Of a stretch of DNA of 64,000 bases, positions 55,268 through 64,000 are shown piece by piece. The stretch comes from Bradyrhizobium septentrionale. GTDB taxonomy: Bacteria > Pseudomonadota > Alphaproteobacteria > Rhizobiales > Xanthobacteraceae. Made by a program: the position numbers and the translations under genes. The notes under the pieces were generated by a model, which was not told the origin of the DNA, did not search any database, and saw only the letters and a program-made list of their open reading frames with translations. The number at the start of each line of letters is the position of its first letter. Within the stretch, counting starts at the first letter, position 1. The stretch is from positions 9,008,501 through 9,072,500 of the forward strand of contig NZ_CP088285.1 in the NCBI RefSeq assembly GCF_011516645.4, read 5' to 3'.

Positions 55268-55941
55268 GCGAGCGGCGTCCCGCGGCGTCTCCATCTGACG
55301 GCGTCGTCCTGCTGCACGGTATCAGCAGGACGGCGCGCTCGTTTCGCAGGATGGAGCTGGCGCTTGACGATGCCGGCTTTGCTACCCTCAATCTCGACTA
55401 TGACAGCCGGCGCAAGCCGCTCGATGCGCTGGCGGAAGACATCCATCCGGCGCTCGACCGGTTCGCGCACAGCCTCGACGGCGCCGTGCATTTCGTCTGC
55501 CATTCGATGGGCGGGCTGCTGGCTCGCGTCTATCTGGCACAACATCGTCCGGCCCGGCTCGGCCGCGTCGTGATGCTGGGTACGCCGAATGGCGGCAGCG
55601 AGATCGCCGACCGCCTGAAAAACCTCGCCGCCTATCGCGCCTTCTTCGGTCCGGCCGGCCAGCAGCTCGTCACCCGCCGCGATGCCGCGACCAGCGCGTT
55701 GCTGCCGGCGATCGATTACCCGACCGGCGTCATCGCCGGCAATCGCTCGATCTATCCGATCACGTCCATCGGCCTGCCGCGGCCGCATGACGGACGGGTG
55801 TCGGTCGCCAACACCCGGCTCGACGGCATGGCCGATCACATCGTGATCCGCACCTCGCATCCCTGGCTGGTGCGCAACAGGGATGCGATCGCGCAGACCA
55901 TCGCATTCTTGCACGACGGACAGTTCGCAAAGACGCGGTGA
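55264..55941 (+). CDS. Alpha/beta-fold lipase-like hydrolase
   Basis: A 225-residue hydrolase. The oxyanion region is GVVLLHGISRTARSF, the nucleophile Ser is in FVCHSMGGLLAR, and ADHIVIRTSHPWLV supplies a plausible catalytic His. It resembles LipA/EstA-type triacylglycerol lipases, but there is no signal peptide. GTG start overlapping the upstream stop by four bases suggests co-translation with the hydratase. Its stop abuts the convergent chemoreceptor gene with no spacing. Confidence 0.85.
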
Positions 55942-57988
55942 TCAGGCAGCCTTGATGCTGTCGATGAAGCCCTCGACGTGGATGCGCATCCGCGCAGACT
56001 GGCGCGACAGTTCTTCCGAAGCGCCGAGCACCTGGCTGGCGGCTGCCCCGGACTCCTCCGCCGCACCGGTGACCGCGCCGATATTGCCCGAGATATCGCC
56101 GGTCCCCTTGGCCGCGTGCTGGACGTTGCGCGCGATCTCCTGGGTCGCCGCGCCCTGCTGCTCGACGGCGCTGGCGATCGACGAGGCGATCTCGTTGATC
56201 TCGTCGATCGTGACGGTCATGCCCCGGATCGCGGTCACGACGTCGCCGGACGTCGCCTGGATTGCGCCGATCTGGGCCCGGATCTCGTCGGTCGCCTTGG
56301 CGGTCTGTTCCGCAAGCGTCTTCACCTCGGCAGCAACCACGGCAAAGCCGCGGCCGGCATCGCCGGCCCGCGCCGCCTCGATCGTGGCATTGAGCGCCAG
56401 CAAATTGGTCTGGCTCGCGATTTCGCTGATCAGCTTGACGACGTCGCCGATCTTCTCGGCGGCGGCGGAGAGCCCCTGTACCGTCTCATTGGTGCGCCGC
56501 CCGTCGGCCGCCGCACGCTGCGCGATTTGCGCCGACTGTGTCACCTGACGCCCGATCTCGCCGACCGAGCTCGACAATTCCTCGGTCGCGGCCGCAACTG
56601 TCTGCATGTTGCTGGACGCCGCCTGCGTCGCTTCCGCCACGCTTGCCGCCTGGTCGCTGGTCTTGCCCGCGCTCCTGTTCATCAGTGCAGACGTTGCCTC
56701 GAGCTGTGATGACGCCGATATCACGGCCTCGATGACCACGCCGATGTCGTCATGAAATTGATTGGTGAGCTCGCCGACGCGTGCGGCGCGGGCCGCACGC
56801 TGGTTGACGGCTTCGCTATCCTTCGCGGCGAGCTCGGCCGAGCGGATCATGCTCTCCTTGAAGAACTGAACTGCCCGCGCCATCACGCCGATCTCGTCGC
56901 CGCGATCGGTGGCGTCGACCTTGAGATCGAGATTCCCCTCGGCGAGCCTCGTCATATTGGACGCCAGCGTATTGATCGGCCCGGTGATGCTGCGCGCCAT
57001 CGCCAGCACCGCGAGCGATCCCACCAGCAGCGCCAGCAGCATCAGGCCGGCGACGATGCCGAGGCTCATGGTCGCCTCTTCCTTCTTGTCGGCCAATCAG
57101 GCGCGACAATTCGGCGGCAAGACCATCCTCGACCGTCTTGAGCATATCGATCCGGACAGTGGCGGCATCGAACCATGATTTGCTGTCGAGCGACTTGAAG
57201 TCACCCGCGAGCCCGCCCTGCTCTACCGTCTTGCGCATGGCGCTGAAGGAATCGATAGCGCCGCCCGACATCGATCGGGCGAACAACTCACGCGCTTTCC
57301 GCGACGCAGCAGCACGGAATGCACTGAAGAAGCTCTCCTGCGCCGCGGCCAGGCCGACCGCGCGCACATAGAGCTGAGGATCGAAGCGACCTGCCGCGAT
57401 GCCACCAGCGACGGCGGCACGTTCCTGCCCGGCGCGCTCCTTGCCCTCGATCAAACTGGCGTAGGCGGCGATGGACTTCGAGATGTCGTCATCGCTGCTG
57501 AGTTTGGCAATGCCGGTGATCACGGTGATGAGCCGGCCGATCGTATCGGTGAGATAACCGACGGCAGCCGGCGGCGCGATGGTCAATCCGTCGATATCGG
57601 TGCGGCGCTGCTCGAGCTGGCCAAGCCCGTCCTGGGCAGATTGCGCGGCCGTGGCGAGATCTACGGTGCCCGATTGCTTGAGACCGGCGAGCACTGACGT
57701 GGCGACCGACCGTTCCGCGTCGGTGCGCTTGCGTTGCTCGCCGAGTTCGGTGCGCATCTGGGCGCCCTTGCTGCCGAGATAAGCCGACGACAGGCCCCGC
57801 TCGCGCTGCAGCTCGTGCACCAGCCGGCTGAGCTTGCCGACGCCCTCGGCAATCGGCTTGATGCGGGTCATGTCTGTTCGAACCGACCACCTCGCCGAGA
57901 TGTCGTAGACCGCGAGCGCCACGAACGCGATCAAGGGCAGCACGGCGGAGAAAGCAATGCGATAAAGTATCTTGGTGTTCTTGAACAT
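55942..57988 (-). pseudogene. Methyl-accepting chemotaxis protein with NIT sensor domain, frameshifted near 57090
   Basis: The ATG at 57988 (gagg upstream) encodes MFKNTKILYRIAFSAVLPLI, a membrane anchor. A large helical periplasmic NIT (nitrate/nitrite-sensing type) domain follows with VHELQRERGLSSAYLGSKG. At the frame break, LAAELSRLIG runs into nonsense while the other frame continues DKKEEATMSLGIVAGLM, then HAMP and a complete signalling domain (EIASQTNLLALNATIEAARA). The span is 2047 bases, one more than a multiple of three; an extra G in attggccgac would account for it. Restored length is 681 residues, a normal NIT chemoreceptor. Confidence 0.85.
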
Positions 57989-58100
57989 GCCTCAACCCCG
58001 GGTTGGATCATGCCTACATTCGATTGGTAAAAAAGCCCTGCGGCAGCGCCGCTGAAGTTTTGGGCAGGTGCTGCGCAGAACACGTGCAAAGCAGGTAGTT

Positions 58101-59075
58101 CTACCCAGTGATCAGCGCCACACGCCCGATGGCCTTGCGCTCGATCAGGAGCCGCATCGCCTTCGCATAATCCTCCAGCGGCAACCGGTGCGAGATGTTT
58201 GGCCGCACCCGGCCCGCCTCGGCCCATTCGCTCAGCGCTTTGAACCTGACCTCGCCGAGCGCGGGGTTCTTCCGCACCGCCTCGCCGGCGCGAACGCCGA
58301 GCACACTCGCGCCCTTGATCATCAACAGATTGGTGCGGGCGAGACCGATGCCGCCGGTAAAGCCGACGACGAGAATCCGCGCGCCCCAGTTGATGCAGCG
58401 CATCGAGTTCTCGAATACCTCGCCGCCAACCGGATCGAACACGACGTCGGCGCCACGGCCGTCGGTGAGGCGCTTGACCGCGTCACGGAACGGCTCGCGC
58501 GCGTAGAGCACGAGATGATCTGCGCCGCGCGCTTTGGCGATTGCCAATTTCTCCTCGCTGGAGGCCGCCGCGATCACGGTGGCGCCGAGCAGCTTGCCGA
58601 TCTCGACCGCGGCAAGCCCGACGCCGCCGCCGGCGCCGTGCACCAGCAGCACCTCGCCGGGCTGGATCCGCCCGCGATCGATCAGCGCGTGATACGCCGT
58701 GCCGTGCGCGGCAAGGAAGGTCGCGCCTTCCGCATAGTCGAAGGTCGACGGCACCGGCACGAGCTGCGACGGCACGGCGACCGTCTCGTCGCAATAGGCG
58801 CCGAAGCGCATCTTGACGATCACCTTGTCGCCGACGGCGACACCAGCGGCATCGTTGACCTCAACGACGTCTCCGGCGGCTTCCGAGCCCGGCGTGAACG
58901 GCAGCGGCGGCTTGAGCTGGTACTCGCCGGCGGCCATCAGGATGTCGGGGAAATTGATCCCGGCGGCGCGGATCGCAACACGCACCTCGCCCGGCTTCAG
59001 CGGCACCGAGGCGAAGTTTTCCAGCTGCAGGCGCTCGGGCGGGCCGAGCTCGCGGCAAACAACGGCTTTCGGCAT
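58101..59075 (-). CDS. NADPH:quinone oxidoreductase-like protein (medium-chain reductase family)
   Basis: A 324-residue zinc-free MDR enzyme. Family features are AAGINFPDILMAAGEYQ, the cofactor loop HGAGGGVGLAAVEIGKLLGA and DPVGGEVFENSMR. It has no zinc-ligand Cys set. It reduces quinones or enones with NADPH. It overlaps the upstream isomerase gene by one base (TGATG), so both form one unit, perhaps for handling reactive aromatic or quinone compounds together with the GST gene. Confidence 0.92.
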   Translation of the reverse strand: MPKAVVCRELGPPERLQLENFASVPLKPGEVRVAIRAAGINFPDILMAAGEYQLKPPLPFTPGSEAAGDVVEVNDAAGVAVGDKVIVKMRFGAYCDETVAVPSQLVPVPSTFDYAEGATFLAAHGTAYHALIDRGRIQPGEVLLVHGAGGGVGLAAVEIGKLLGATVIAAASSEEKLAIAKARGADHLVLYAREPFRDAVKRLTDGRGADVVFDPVGGEVFENSMRCINWGARILVVGFTGGIGLARTNLLMIKGASVLGVRAGEAVRKNPALGEVRFKALSEWAEAGRVRPNISHRLPLEDYAKAMRLLIERKAIGRVALITG

Positions 59076-59686
59076 CAGGCAGCTCGCGCCTTGAGACGTG
59101 CCAGCGCCTCGCGGATCAACGGCAGGCGGTCGTTGCCGAAATACATGTCGGTCTTGTCGAGATAGATCGTGGGCGAGCCGAAGCCGCCGCGCGCCATCAC
59201 CTCCTCGGTGTTGGCCTTGAGCTGGTCCTTGATCGCCTGATCGCCGATGCCGGCAAGGAATTTTGCGGGATCGATCCTGACCTTGGTGCAGATCTCGGTC
59301 AGCACCGCGTCTTGCGAGATGTCCTTGTCATCGCCCCAATAGGCCTCGAACACGGCGCGGGCGAACGGCACCATCTTCTCGTTGCCGAGAAGGATGCAGC
59401 CGCGCATCGCCTTCACGCTGTTCACCGGGAACACGGTCGGCGGCATCTTGATCGCAAGGCCGGCCGAGCGCGCCCAGTCGGCGAGATCCTTCTTCATGTA
59501 GCGCGCCTTCAGCGGCACCGGCGTCTCGCGCTGCGCGTAGACCGATGGATTGACGGTGTTGAAGATGCCGCCGACCAGGATCGGCCGCCACGTAATTTCG
59601 GCGCCGAACTCCTTCGCGAGCGACTGGATGTTGTGCCAGGCCAGATAGGTCCACGGGCTGGAACAGTCGAAGAAGAATTCGATCAT
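59075..59686 (-). CDS. 2-hydroxychromene-2-carboxylate isomerase-like (DsbA-fold, kappa-GST family)
   Basis: A 203-residue glutathione-dependent isomerase-like protein. The thioredoxin-fold start MIEFFFDCSSPWTYLAWHN has the active-site Ser-Pro motif, and GGFGSPTIYLDKTDMYFGND is the C-terminal family motif. The named enzyme (NahD) acts in naphthalene breakdown, but many homologues have other glutathione-linked roles. It is coupled with the quinone oxidoreductase. ATG 59686 is chosen because the frame upstream runs into the dispersed repeat. Confidence 0.9.
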   Translation of the reverse strand: MIEFFFDCSSPWTYLAWHNIQSLAKEFGAEITWRPILVGGIFNTVNPSVYAQRETPVPLKARYMKKDLADWARSAGLAIKMPPTVFPVNSVKAMRGCILLGNEKMVPFARAVFEAYWGDDKDISQDAVLTEICTKVRIDPAKFLAGIGDQAIKDQLKANTEEVMARGGFGSPTIYLDKTDMYFGNDRLPLIREALARLKARAA

Positions 59687-59731
59687 TGGCGTTTCCCTTT
59701 TTGTGATGTTTGAATTGCTCTCTCCTCCGTC

Positions 59732-59812
59732 ATTGCGAGGAGCGAAGCGACGAAGCAATCCATGTCTCCGCGCGTGGCGCGATGGATTGCTTCGCTTCGC
59801 TCGCAATGACGG
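59732..59812. repeat. Inverted intergenic repeat (REP-like)
   Basis: cattgcgaggagcgaagcga with cgaagcaatccatg, and atggattgcttcgcttcgct with cgcaatg, are complementary halves that form a long hairpin between the isomerase and GST genes. Confidence 0.8.
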
Positions 59813-59823
59813 CGTAGGAACAT

Positions 59824-60528
59824 CTACTGTTTCCCCAACACTTCCCTGGCCTTTTGCCCGAACATATTCTTGCGTGATTCCTCGTCAAACGGCTCCTTGA
59901 CGAATTTTCCGATCGCCAGCCCGGCCTGCACCTGCGGGCGGGCGCGCACGGCCGCGTACCAGCGCTTGATGTTCGGGTAATCGTCGAGAGTAAAGCCCTG
60001 CGCCTTGTGGGTCATGGTCCAGGGGAAGCAGGCGATGTCGGCAATCGAATAGTCGTCGCCGGCGATATAGGCGCCGGTCTTGCCGAGCTGGCGGTCGAGC
60101 ACGCCGTAGAGCCGCGCCGTCTCGTCGCGGTAGCGCTCGATCGCATAGGGAATCTTCTCGGCCGCATAGAGCGCGAAATGGCCGTGCTGGCCGAGCATCG
60201 GCCCAAGGCCGCCCACCTGCCACATCACCCATTGGATGACGTTCGACCGCGCACGCAGCTCCCGGGACAGGAAACGGCCGGTCTTGTCGGCGAGATAGAT
60301 CAGGATCGCACCGGTCTCGAACACCGGGAACGGCCCGCCGCCGTCGGCAGGCGCATGGTCGACGATCGCAGGGATGCGGTTGTTCGGGCTGATCGGCAGG
60401 AATTCGGGTCGAAACTGCTCGCCGGCGCGGATGTTGACCGGGATCACCTGATAGGGCAGCCCCAGTTCCTCCAGCATGATCGAGATCTTCCAGCCGTTCG
60501 GCGTCGGCGCGTAGTGCAGGTCGATCAT
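59824..60528 (-). CDS. Glutathione S-transferase family protein
   Basis: A 234-residue GST. The N-terminal thioredoxin-fold has LHYAPTPNGWKISIMLEELG and the glutathione-binding NNRIPAIVDHA and FETGAILIYLA segments. The C-terminal helical domain has GDDYSIADIACFPW. It resembles YfcG/YghU-type enzymes with disulfide-bond reductase activity. AGGA lies 6-7 bases before ATG 60528. It is on the same strand as the isomerase and quinone reductase and divergent from the MetE-like gene, with 99 bases between starts. Confidence 0.9.
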   Translation of the reverse strand: MIDLHYAPTPNGWKISIMLEELGLPYQVIPVNIRAGEQFRPEFLPISPNNRIPAIVDHAPADGGGPFPVFETGAILIYLADKTGRFLSRELRARSNVIQWVMWQVGGLGPMLGQHGHFALYAAEKIPYAIERYRDETARLYGVLDRQLGKTGAYIAGDDYSIADIACFPWTMTHKAQGFTLDDYPNIKRWYAAVRARPQVQAGLAIGKFVKEPFDEESRKNMFGQKAREVLGKQ

Positions 60529-60627
60529 CGGCGTCCTATTCCCCATCACAAAGACTTTTGTTGTTCTGTACCTCCACCTTAGGACATGGCACACAGGCGC
60601 TCAATCAGAACCCATCGGGAGGCACCC

Positions 60628-61650
60628 ATGCTGTTTCCAACCACGATCGCAGGCTCCCTGCCGAAGCCGGAATGGCTCGCCGAACCGAACATGTTGTGGG
60701 CGCCCTGGAAGTCGGACGGCGCCGAGCTCGCCCGCGCCAAGCGCGATGCCACGGTGCTTGCGGTCAAGCTGCAGGAGGATGCCGGCGTCGACATCGTCAC
60801 CGAGGGCGAGCAGGCGCGCCAGCACTTCGTGCACGGTTTTCTGGAGCGGATCGAGGGCATCGATTTTGCCCACAAGGTCGAGATGGGCATCCGCAAGGAC
60901 CGCTACAAGGCGATGGTGCCGCAGGTGGTCGCACCGCTGCAACTCAAGGGCCGTGTCCACGAAAGCGAGGCGCGCGCGGCACGCGCCCACACCAAAAACA
61001 GGCTGAAGTTCACCCTGCCCGGCCCGATGACGATCATCGATACCATCGCCGACCAATACTATGGCGACCGCGTGAAGATGGCCTTCGCCTTCGCCGAGCT
61101 GTTGAACCAGGAAGCCAGGGCGTTGCAGGCCGACGGCGTTGACATGATCCAGTTCGATGAGCCCGCGTTCAATGTCTACATGGATGAGGTCCGCGACTGG
61201 GGCATCAAGGCGCTGGAGCGCGCCGCCGAGGGCCTGACCTGCGCCACGGCGGTTCACATCTGCTACGGCTACGGCATCAAGGCCAACACCGACTGGAAGC
61301 AGACGCTCGGCGGCGAGTGGCGGCAATATGAAGAGACTTTCCCGGTGATCGACAAGAGCACGATCCAGCAGGTCGCGATCGAATGTCGCAACTCGAAGGT
61401 GCCGATCGAGCTGCTCGCGGCGTTGCCCGGCAAGATCGTGCAGGCCGGCGTGATCGACGTCGCCAGCGACGAGGTCGAGACCGCCGAAGATGTCGTCAAG
61501 GTGATCGAGGCGGTCGCGAAATTCGTGCCGAAGGGCAACATCATCGCGACCACCAATTGCGGCATGGCGCCGATGCGGCGGGACATCGCCGAAGCCAAGC
61601 TGATTGCGCTCGGTGCGGGTGCAAAGCTGGCACGGCAGCGGCTGGCGTGA
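60628..61650 (+). CDS. MetE-like cobalamin-independent methyltransferase (C-terminal domain type)
   Basis: A 340-residue protein matching the catalytic C-terminal half of MetE. Zinc ligands are suggested by VHICYGYG (His, Cys) and ATTNCGMAPM (Cys). The TIAGSLPKPEWLAEP start and TLPGPMTIIDTIAD segment are typical of stand-alone MetE-like proteins. GGAGG lies 6 bases before the ATG, fixing the start. Such short forms often lack folate binding and may take methyl groups from other donors. The substrate is not clear here. Confidence 0.9.
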   Translation: MLFPTTIAGSLPKPEWLAEPNMLWAPWKSDGAELARAKRDATVLAVKLQEDAGVDIVTEGEQARQHFVHGFLERIEGIDFAHKVEMGIRKDRYKAMVPQVVAPLQLKGRVHESEARAARAHTKNRLKFTLPGPMTIIDTIADQYYGDRVKMAFAFAELLNQEARALQADGVDMIQFDEPAFNVYMDEVRDWGIKALERAAEGLTCATAVHICYGYGIKANTDWKQTLGGEWRQYEETFPVIDKSTIQQVAIECRNSKVPIELLAALPGKIVQAGVIDVASDEVETAEDVVKVIEAVAKFVPKGNIIATTNCGMAPMRRDIAEAKLIALGAGAKLARQRLA

Positions 61651-61666
61651 GGGTCGCGCCTGCGGC

Positions 61667-62290
61667 TCAGTCCGGAGCAGCCGCAGCGCTCGGATGCAAC
61701 ACCGGCCGGTAGCCGGCCTCAAAAGCGCGGACGGTTGACGGCGGCGTCAGCAGCATCGCGGGACCGGTCACGTCAGCCCGGTCGTAACCGGCGAACGACC
61801 AACGCAACGTCTTGCCATTGGCGACGAGATAGGTTTCCCCGTTCGCCTGCACCATCGTGCCGTCGGGCAGCCCGGCTATTGGCAGCAGCAGCGGATGCAG
61901 CCGCTTCTTGCCGCGATCGAGCCGCTCGGCGTGCAGCACCGCATCCATCGCCTTGGCACTGAGATCGCTGACGCCGTTGCCGCTCTCCCAGCAGCTGCGA
62001 AACCGCTTGGCGTCGTCGCGGCGGCAATAAAAGCACGGCCGGTGCCCGGCTGCGAAGGCGGTGGCTTCATCGAGGAAGAACAGCTCGGTCCAGCTCTGCC
62101 GGCTCATCACCTTGCGCCGCCGTCCCCTGAACTCGCAGACACAGGTCAGCCACGCCGGCGACGACCAGCGCTTGTTCAAGAGCGTCCGCGTCGCCGGATC
62201 GTGGATGATGCCGCGATTGCCGGTGAAGGTGCCGCGATGCTCTGACGCGACGATGTCTCCGGTCGGTGTGACGCGGTTCTGCAGGGGCAT
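61667..62290 (-). CDS. Conserved-type hypothetical protein
   Basis: A 207-residue soluble protein with no signal peptide. It includes HRGTFTGNRGIIHDP and a HRPCFYCRRDDAKRF segment in which two Cys three apart may bind metal. I know similar proteins in rhizobia without a function. It converges with the MetE-like gene, 16 bases apart. A hairpin repeat lies just upstream of its start. Confidence 0.72.
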   Translation of the reverse strand: MPLQNRVTPTGDIVASEHRGTFTGNRGIIHDPATRTLLNKRWSSPAWLTCVCEFRGRRRKVMSRQSWTELFFLDEATAFAAGHRPCFYCRRDDAKRFRSCWESGNGVSDLSAKAMDAVLHAERLDRGKKRLHPLLLPIAGLPDGTMVQANGETYLVANGKTLRWSFAGYDRADVTGPAMLLTPPSTVRAFEAGYRPVLHPSAAAAPD

Positions 62291-62292
62291 GC

Positions 62293-62340
62293 TCTTCCTT
62301 CTCCCTCTCCCCGCTCTTGCGGGGAGAGGGTTGGGGTGAG
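62293..62340. repeat. Palindromic intergenic repeat
   Basis: ctccctctccccgctcttgc and ggggagagggttggggtgag form a short hairpin of the same family as 5315-5434. Confidence 0.65.
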
Positions 62341-62353
62341 GGGCTATATCCGG

Positions 62354-63684
62354 GTACAGACCGGATAGATACCCGACAGTTTAGACCGGCATGATTGCCG
62401 ACAGGTTTCTAGAAGCATCGGCGGGAGGGCCCGACGATGCCGTTCAGAGAGACCAGTCGGATGGAAGAGCGTATCCGGATGCTTATGGAGTACGAGAGCG
62501 GGAACTGGAGCGTGTCGGAGTTGTGCCGCCGTCACGGTATCTGCCGCGACACGTTTTACGCATGGCGCCAGCGGAAGCAGAGCGGCGATCCGGAGTGGTT
62601 CAGGGACCGTTCGCACGCGCCGCAGCAATGCCGACAAACGACCGATGCGGCGATTGCAGAGAAGGTGATCGCGGCTCGGCAGCGCTTTCCCTATCTGGGA
62701 CCGCGCAAGCTGCTCGCCCTGCTTGACCGCCAGGCGCCGGAGATCGATTGGCCGGCGGCGTCGACGATTGGGAGCATTCTCAAGCGCGCGGGGCTGATCT
62801 CGCCGGTGAAGCGCCGCCGCCGTCCGCTCGACCAGCGGCGTCCCTGCACGCCGGTGCAGGAGCCGAACGACGAGTGGAGCGTGGACTTCAAGGGTTGGTT
62901 CCGCACCCGCGACCAGTGCCGGATTGATCCGTTGACGGTGGCTGACAGCCACAGTCGCTTCCTGATCGAACTGCAGATCGTCGCACCGACGACCGAGGGC
63001 GTCCGCCCCCGCTTCGAGAGGGCTTTCCGCGAGCATGGCCTGCCGCGGGCAATCCGCTGCGACAATGGTTCGCCGTTCGGCTCGCGCGGCGCCGGCGGTC
63101 TCACCACATTGTCGGTCTGGTGGCTGAAGCTCGGCATTACGCCGCACTTCATCCGTCCGGCCTCGCCGCAGGAGAACGGTCGCCATGAGCGCATGCATCG
63201 CACCTTGAAGGCGCAAACATCGAGCCCACCGGCAGATAATGCGTCCGAGCAACAGGCCCGCTTTGACGCCTTCCGAGAGCATTACAATAAGGAACGTCCT
63301 CACGAAGCGCTGGGCCAACGGCCGCCGGAGGACGCCTATCGAGCATCTCAACGCACCATGCCGGATCGCGAGCAAGACCCCTGGTATGACGCCGATCACC
63401 AGGCCCGCCGTGTTCGCGGCAATGGGGAGATTAAATGGAAAGGCAAGTTCGTCTTTATCGGTCAGGCGCTGGTGAACGAACTTGTCGGCATCGCCGAACT
63501 CGATACCGGTGACCACGTCGTCCGCTTCTGCGACCTCGACGTCGGTCTCATCGACCGCCGCGGCCTGTTCACCCGGTTCGCTCCGCCTCGTGAGGGGCTG
63601 CGCGAACCGGGCGAACAGACCGCTTAACCCAAACTGTCGGGGATCATGCCGGTCCAAAATGTCGGGAATCATGCCGGTTGAACA
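62354..63684 (+). mobile_element. IS481-family insertion sequence
   Basis: About 1.33 kb around one transposase gene. Each end holds two copies of an ACCGGcatgat-n-CCCGACA motif: left at about 62360 and 62385, right (complement) ending at about 63655 and 63678. The right end reads tgttcaaccgg inward, fitting the TGT start of this family. The left end (gtacagaccgg) is diverged. Exact ends and target duplication are not certain. Confidence 0.82.
62437..63627 (+). CDS. IS481-family transposase
   Basis: A 396-residue transposase. The N-terminal helix-turn-helix (SVSELCRRHGICRDTFYAWR) is followed by an integrase-core DDE domain with Asp in WSVDFKGWF, Asp in IRCDNGSPFG and Glu in PQENGRHERMHRTLK. 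gggaggg precedes the ATG. The frame is intact. It serves only its own element. Confidence 0.93.
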   Translation: MPFRETSRMEERIRMLMEYESGNWSVSELCRRHGICRDTFYAWRQRKQSGDPEWFRDRSHAPQQCRQTTDAAIAEKVIAARQRFPYLGPRKLLALLDRQAPEIDWPAASTIGSILKRAGLISPVKRRRRPLDQRRPCTPVQEPNDEWSVDFKGWFRTRDQCRIDPLTVADSHSRFLIELQIVAPTTEGVRPRFERAFREHGLPRAIRCDNGSPFGSRGAGGLTTLSVWWLKLGITPHFIRPASPQENGRHERMHRTLKAQTSSPPADNASEQQARFDAFREHYNKERPHEALGQRPPEDAYRASQRTMPDREQDPWYDADHQARRVRGNGEIKWKGKFVFIGQALVNELVGIAELDTGDHVVRFCDLDVGLIDRRGLFTRFAPPREGLREPGEQTA

Positions 63685-63740
63685 CCGCAAAGATAGTGAG
63701 AGATGAACTCGCGGTGAGTCCCATCACCCGGATCGCATTC

Positions 63741-63790
63741 CGCTTCGCTACATGCGCTCCGACCTCTCCCCGCAAGCGGGGCGAGGTGAC
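63741..63790. repeat. Palindromic intergenic repeat fragment
   Basis: gacctctccccgcaagcggg with gcgaggtg is one arm of the dispersed palindrome family seen at 5315-5434. It lies just past the stop of the gpt-like gene. Confidence 0.6.
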
Positions 63791-63793
63791 TCT

Positions 63794-64000
63794 CTAGGCC
63801 GCCCCGTCGCGGATCGGCGGCTGGAACGACAGTGCGGTATCCCAGGGAAAGAAGATCCAGGTGTCCTGCGACACTTCGGTGATGTAGGTGTCGACCAGCG
63901 GCCGGCCCTTCGGCTTAGCGTAGACGGTTGCGAAATGTGCGTCGGGCAACAGCTCGCGCACCAGCTTGCCGGTCTTGCCGGTATCGACGAGGTCGTCGAC
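63794..64000 (-). CDS. gpt: Xanthine phosphoribosyltransferase, C-terminal part (5' end off window)
   Basis: Sixty-eight codons and a TAG at 63796 are visible. The translation begins at the edge with the PRPP-binding motif [11 protein letters not shown], then [20 protein letters not shown] and ends [19 protein letters not shown]. This matches the C-terminal third of Gpt, which salvages xanthine and guanine with PRPP. The identification rests on this tail only. Confidence 0.85.
   Translation of the reverse strand, partial: VDDLVDTGKTGKLVRELLPDAHFATVYAKPKGRPLVDTYITEVSQDTWIFFPWDTALSFQPPIRDGAA

Overview
The window looks like chromosomal DNA of a Bradyrhizobium-type alphaproteobacterium. Support is high GC, dense rhizobial coding, dispersed intergenic palindromes, a cysE-DUF3126 pair, tandem PilZ proteins and many transport and catabolic genes. 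This assignment comes from gene content and style, not from a search. There is no rRNA operon, CRISPR array or phage module; one tRNA-Leu(TAA) lies at 38.6 kb.

Layout. 0-3.3 kb: a minus-strand M-S-L operon for a molybdenum hydroxylase of the xanthine dehydrogenase family, with the large subunit running off the left edge. 3.7-9.2 kb: an orphan family-5 peptide-binding protein, a frame-disrupted SPFH/band-7 protein and a LivJ-type binding protein. 9.4-14.6 kb: a Cys-containing secreted protein, a metal-dependent amidohydrolase, a cyclic-nucleotide-domain patatin phospholipase and a zinc alcohol dehydrogenase. 14.7-24.3 kb: two same-length IS1380-type elements in opposite orientation, each with its own 4-bp target duplication. 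They flank a small region with two SGNH hydrolases, an acyl desaturase, the tail of a flavoprotein monooxygenase, a tandem-PilZ protein and a transglutaminase-like cysteine peptidase. 24.4-39.7 kb: a TetR-fabA pair with a perfect operator-like palindrome, small secreted or membrane proteins, a gamma-carbonic-anhydrase-like protein, cysE-DUF3126, hydrolases, an NDUFS6-type zinc-finger protein, a flavin monooxygenase, a lipoprotein and the tRNA.

39.8-54.2 kb is the most coherent block: a peptide and amino-acid-derivative uptake and breakdown locus. It has a DppA-like binding protein, DppB and DppC permeases, a fused DppD-DppF ATPase, three M20 peptidases, an M81 (MlrC-like) metalloprotein, an amidase, and a DadA/glycine-oxidase-like flavoprotein placed directly behind a tandem glycine riboswitch. 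The orphan binding protein at 3.7 kb is a close paralogue of the one here and may feed the same permease. 54.4-64 kb: a frame-disrupted enoyl-CoA hydratase, a lipase-like hydrolase, a frame-disrupted NIT-domain chemoreceptor, quinone oxidoreductase, HCCA-isomerase-like and GST genes, a MetE-like methyltransferase, an IS481 element and the 3' end of a xanthine phosphoribosyltransferase gene.

Five otherwise well-formed genes carry reading-frame breaks (about 5.83, 24.5, 28.27, 54.46 and 57.09 kb). Whether these are real decay or assembly errors cannot be decided from the sequence alone.
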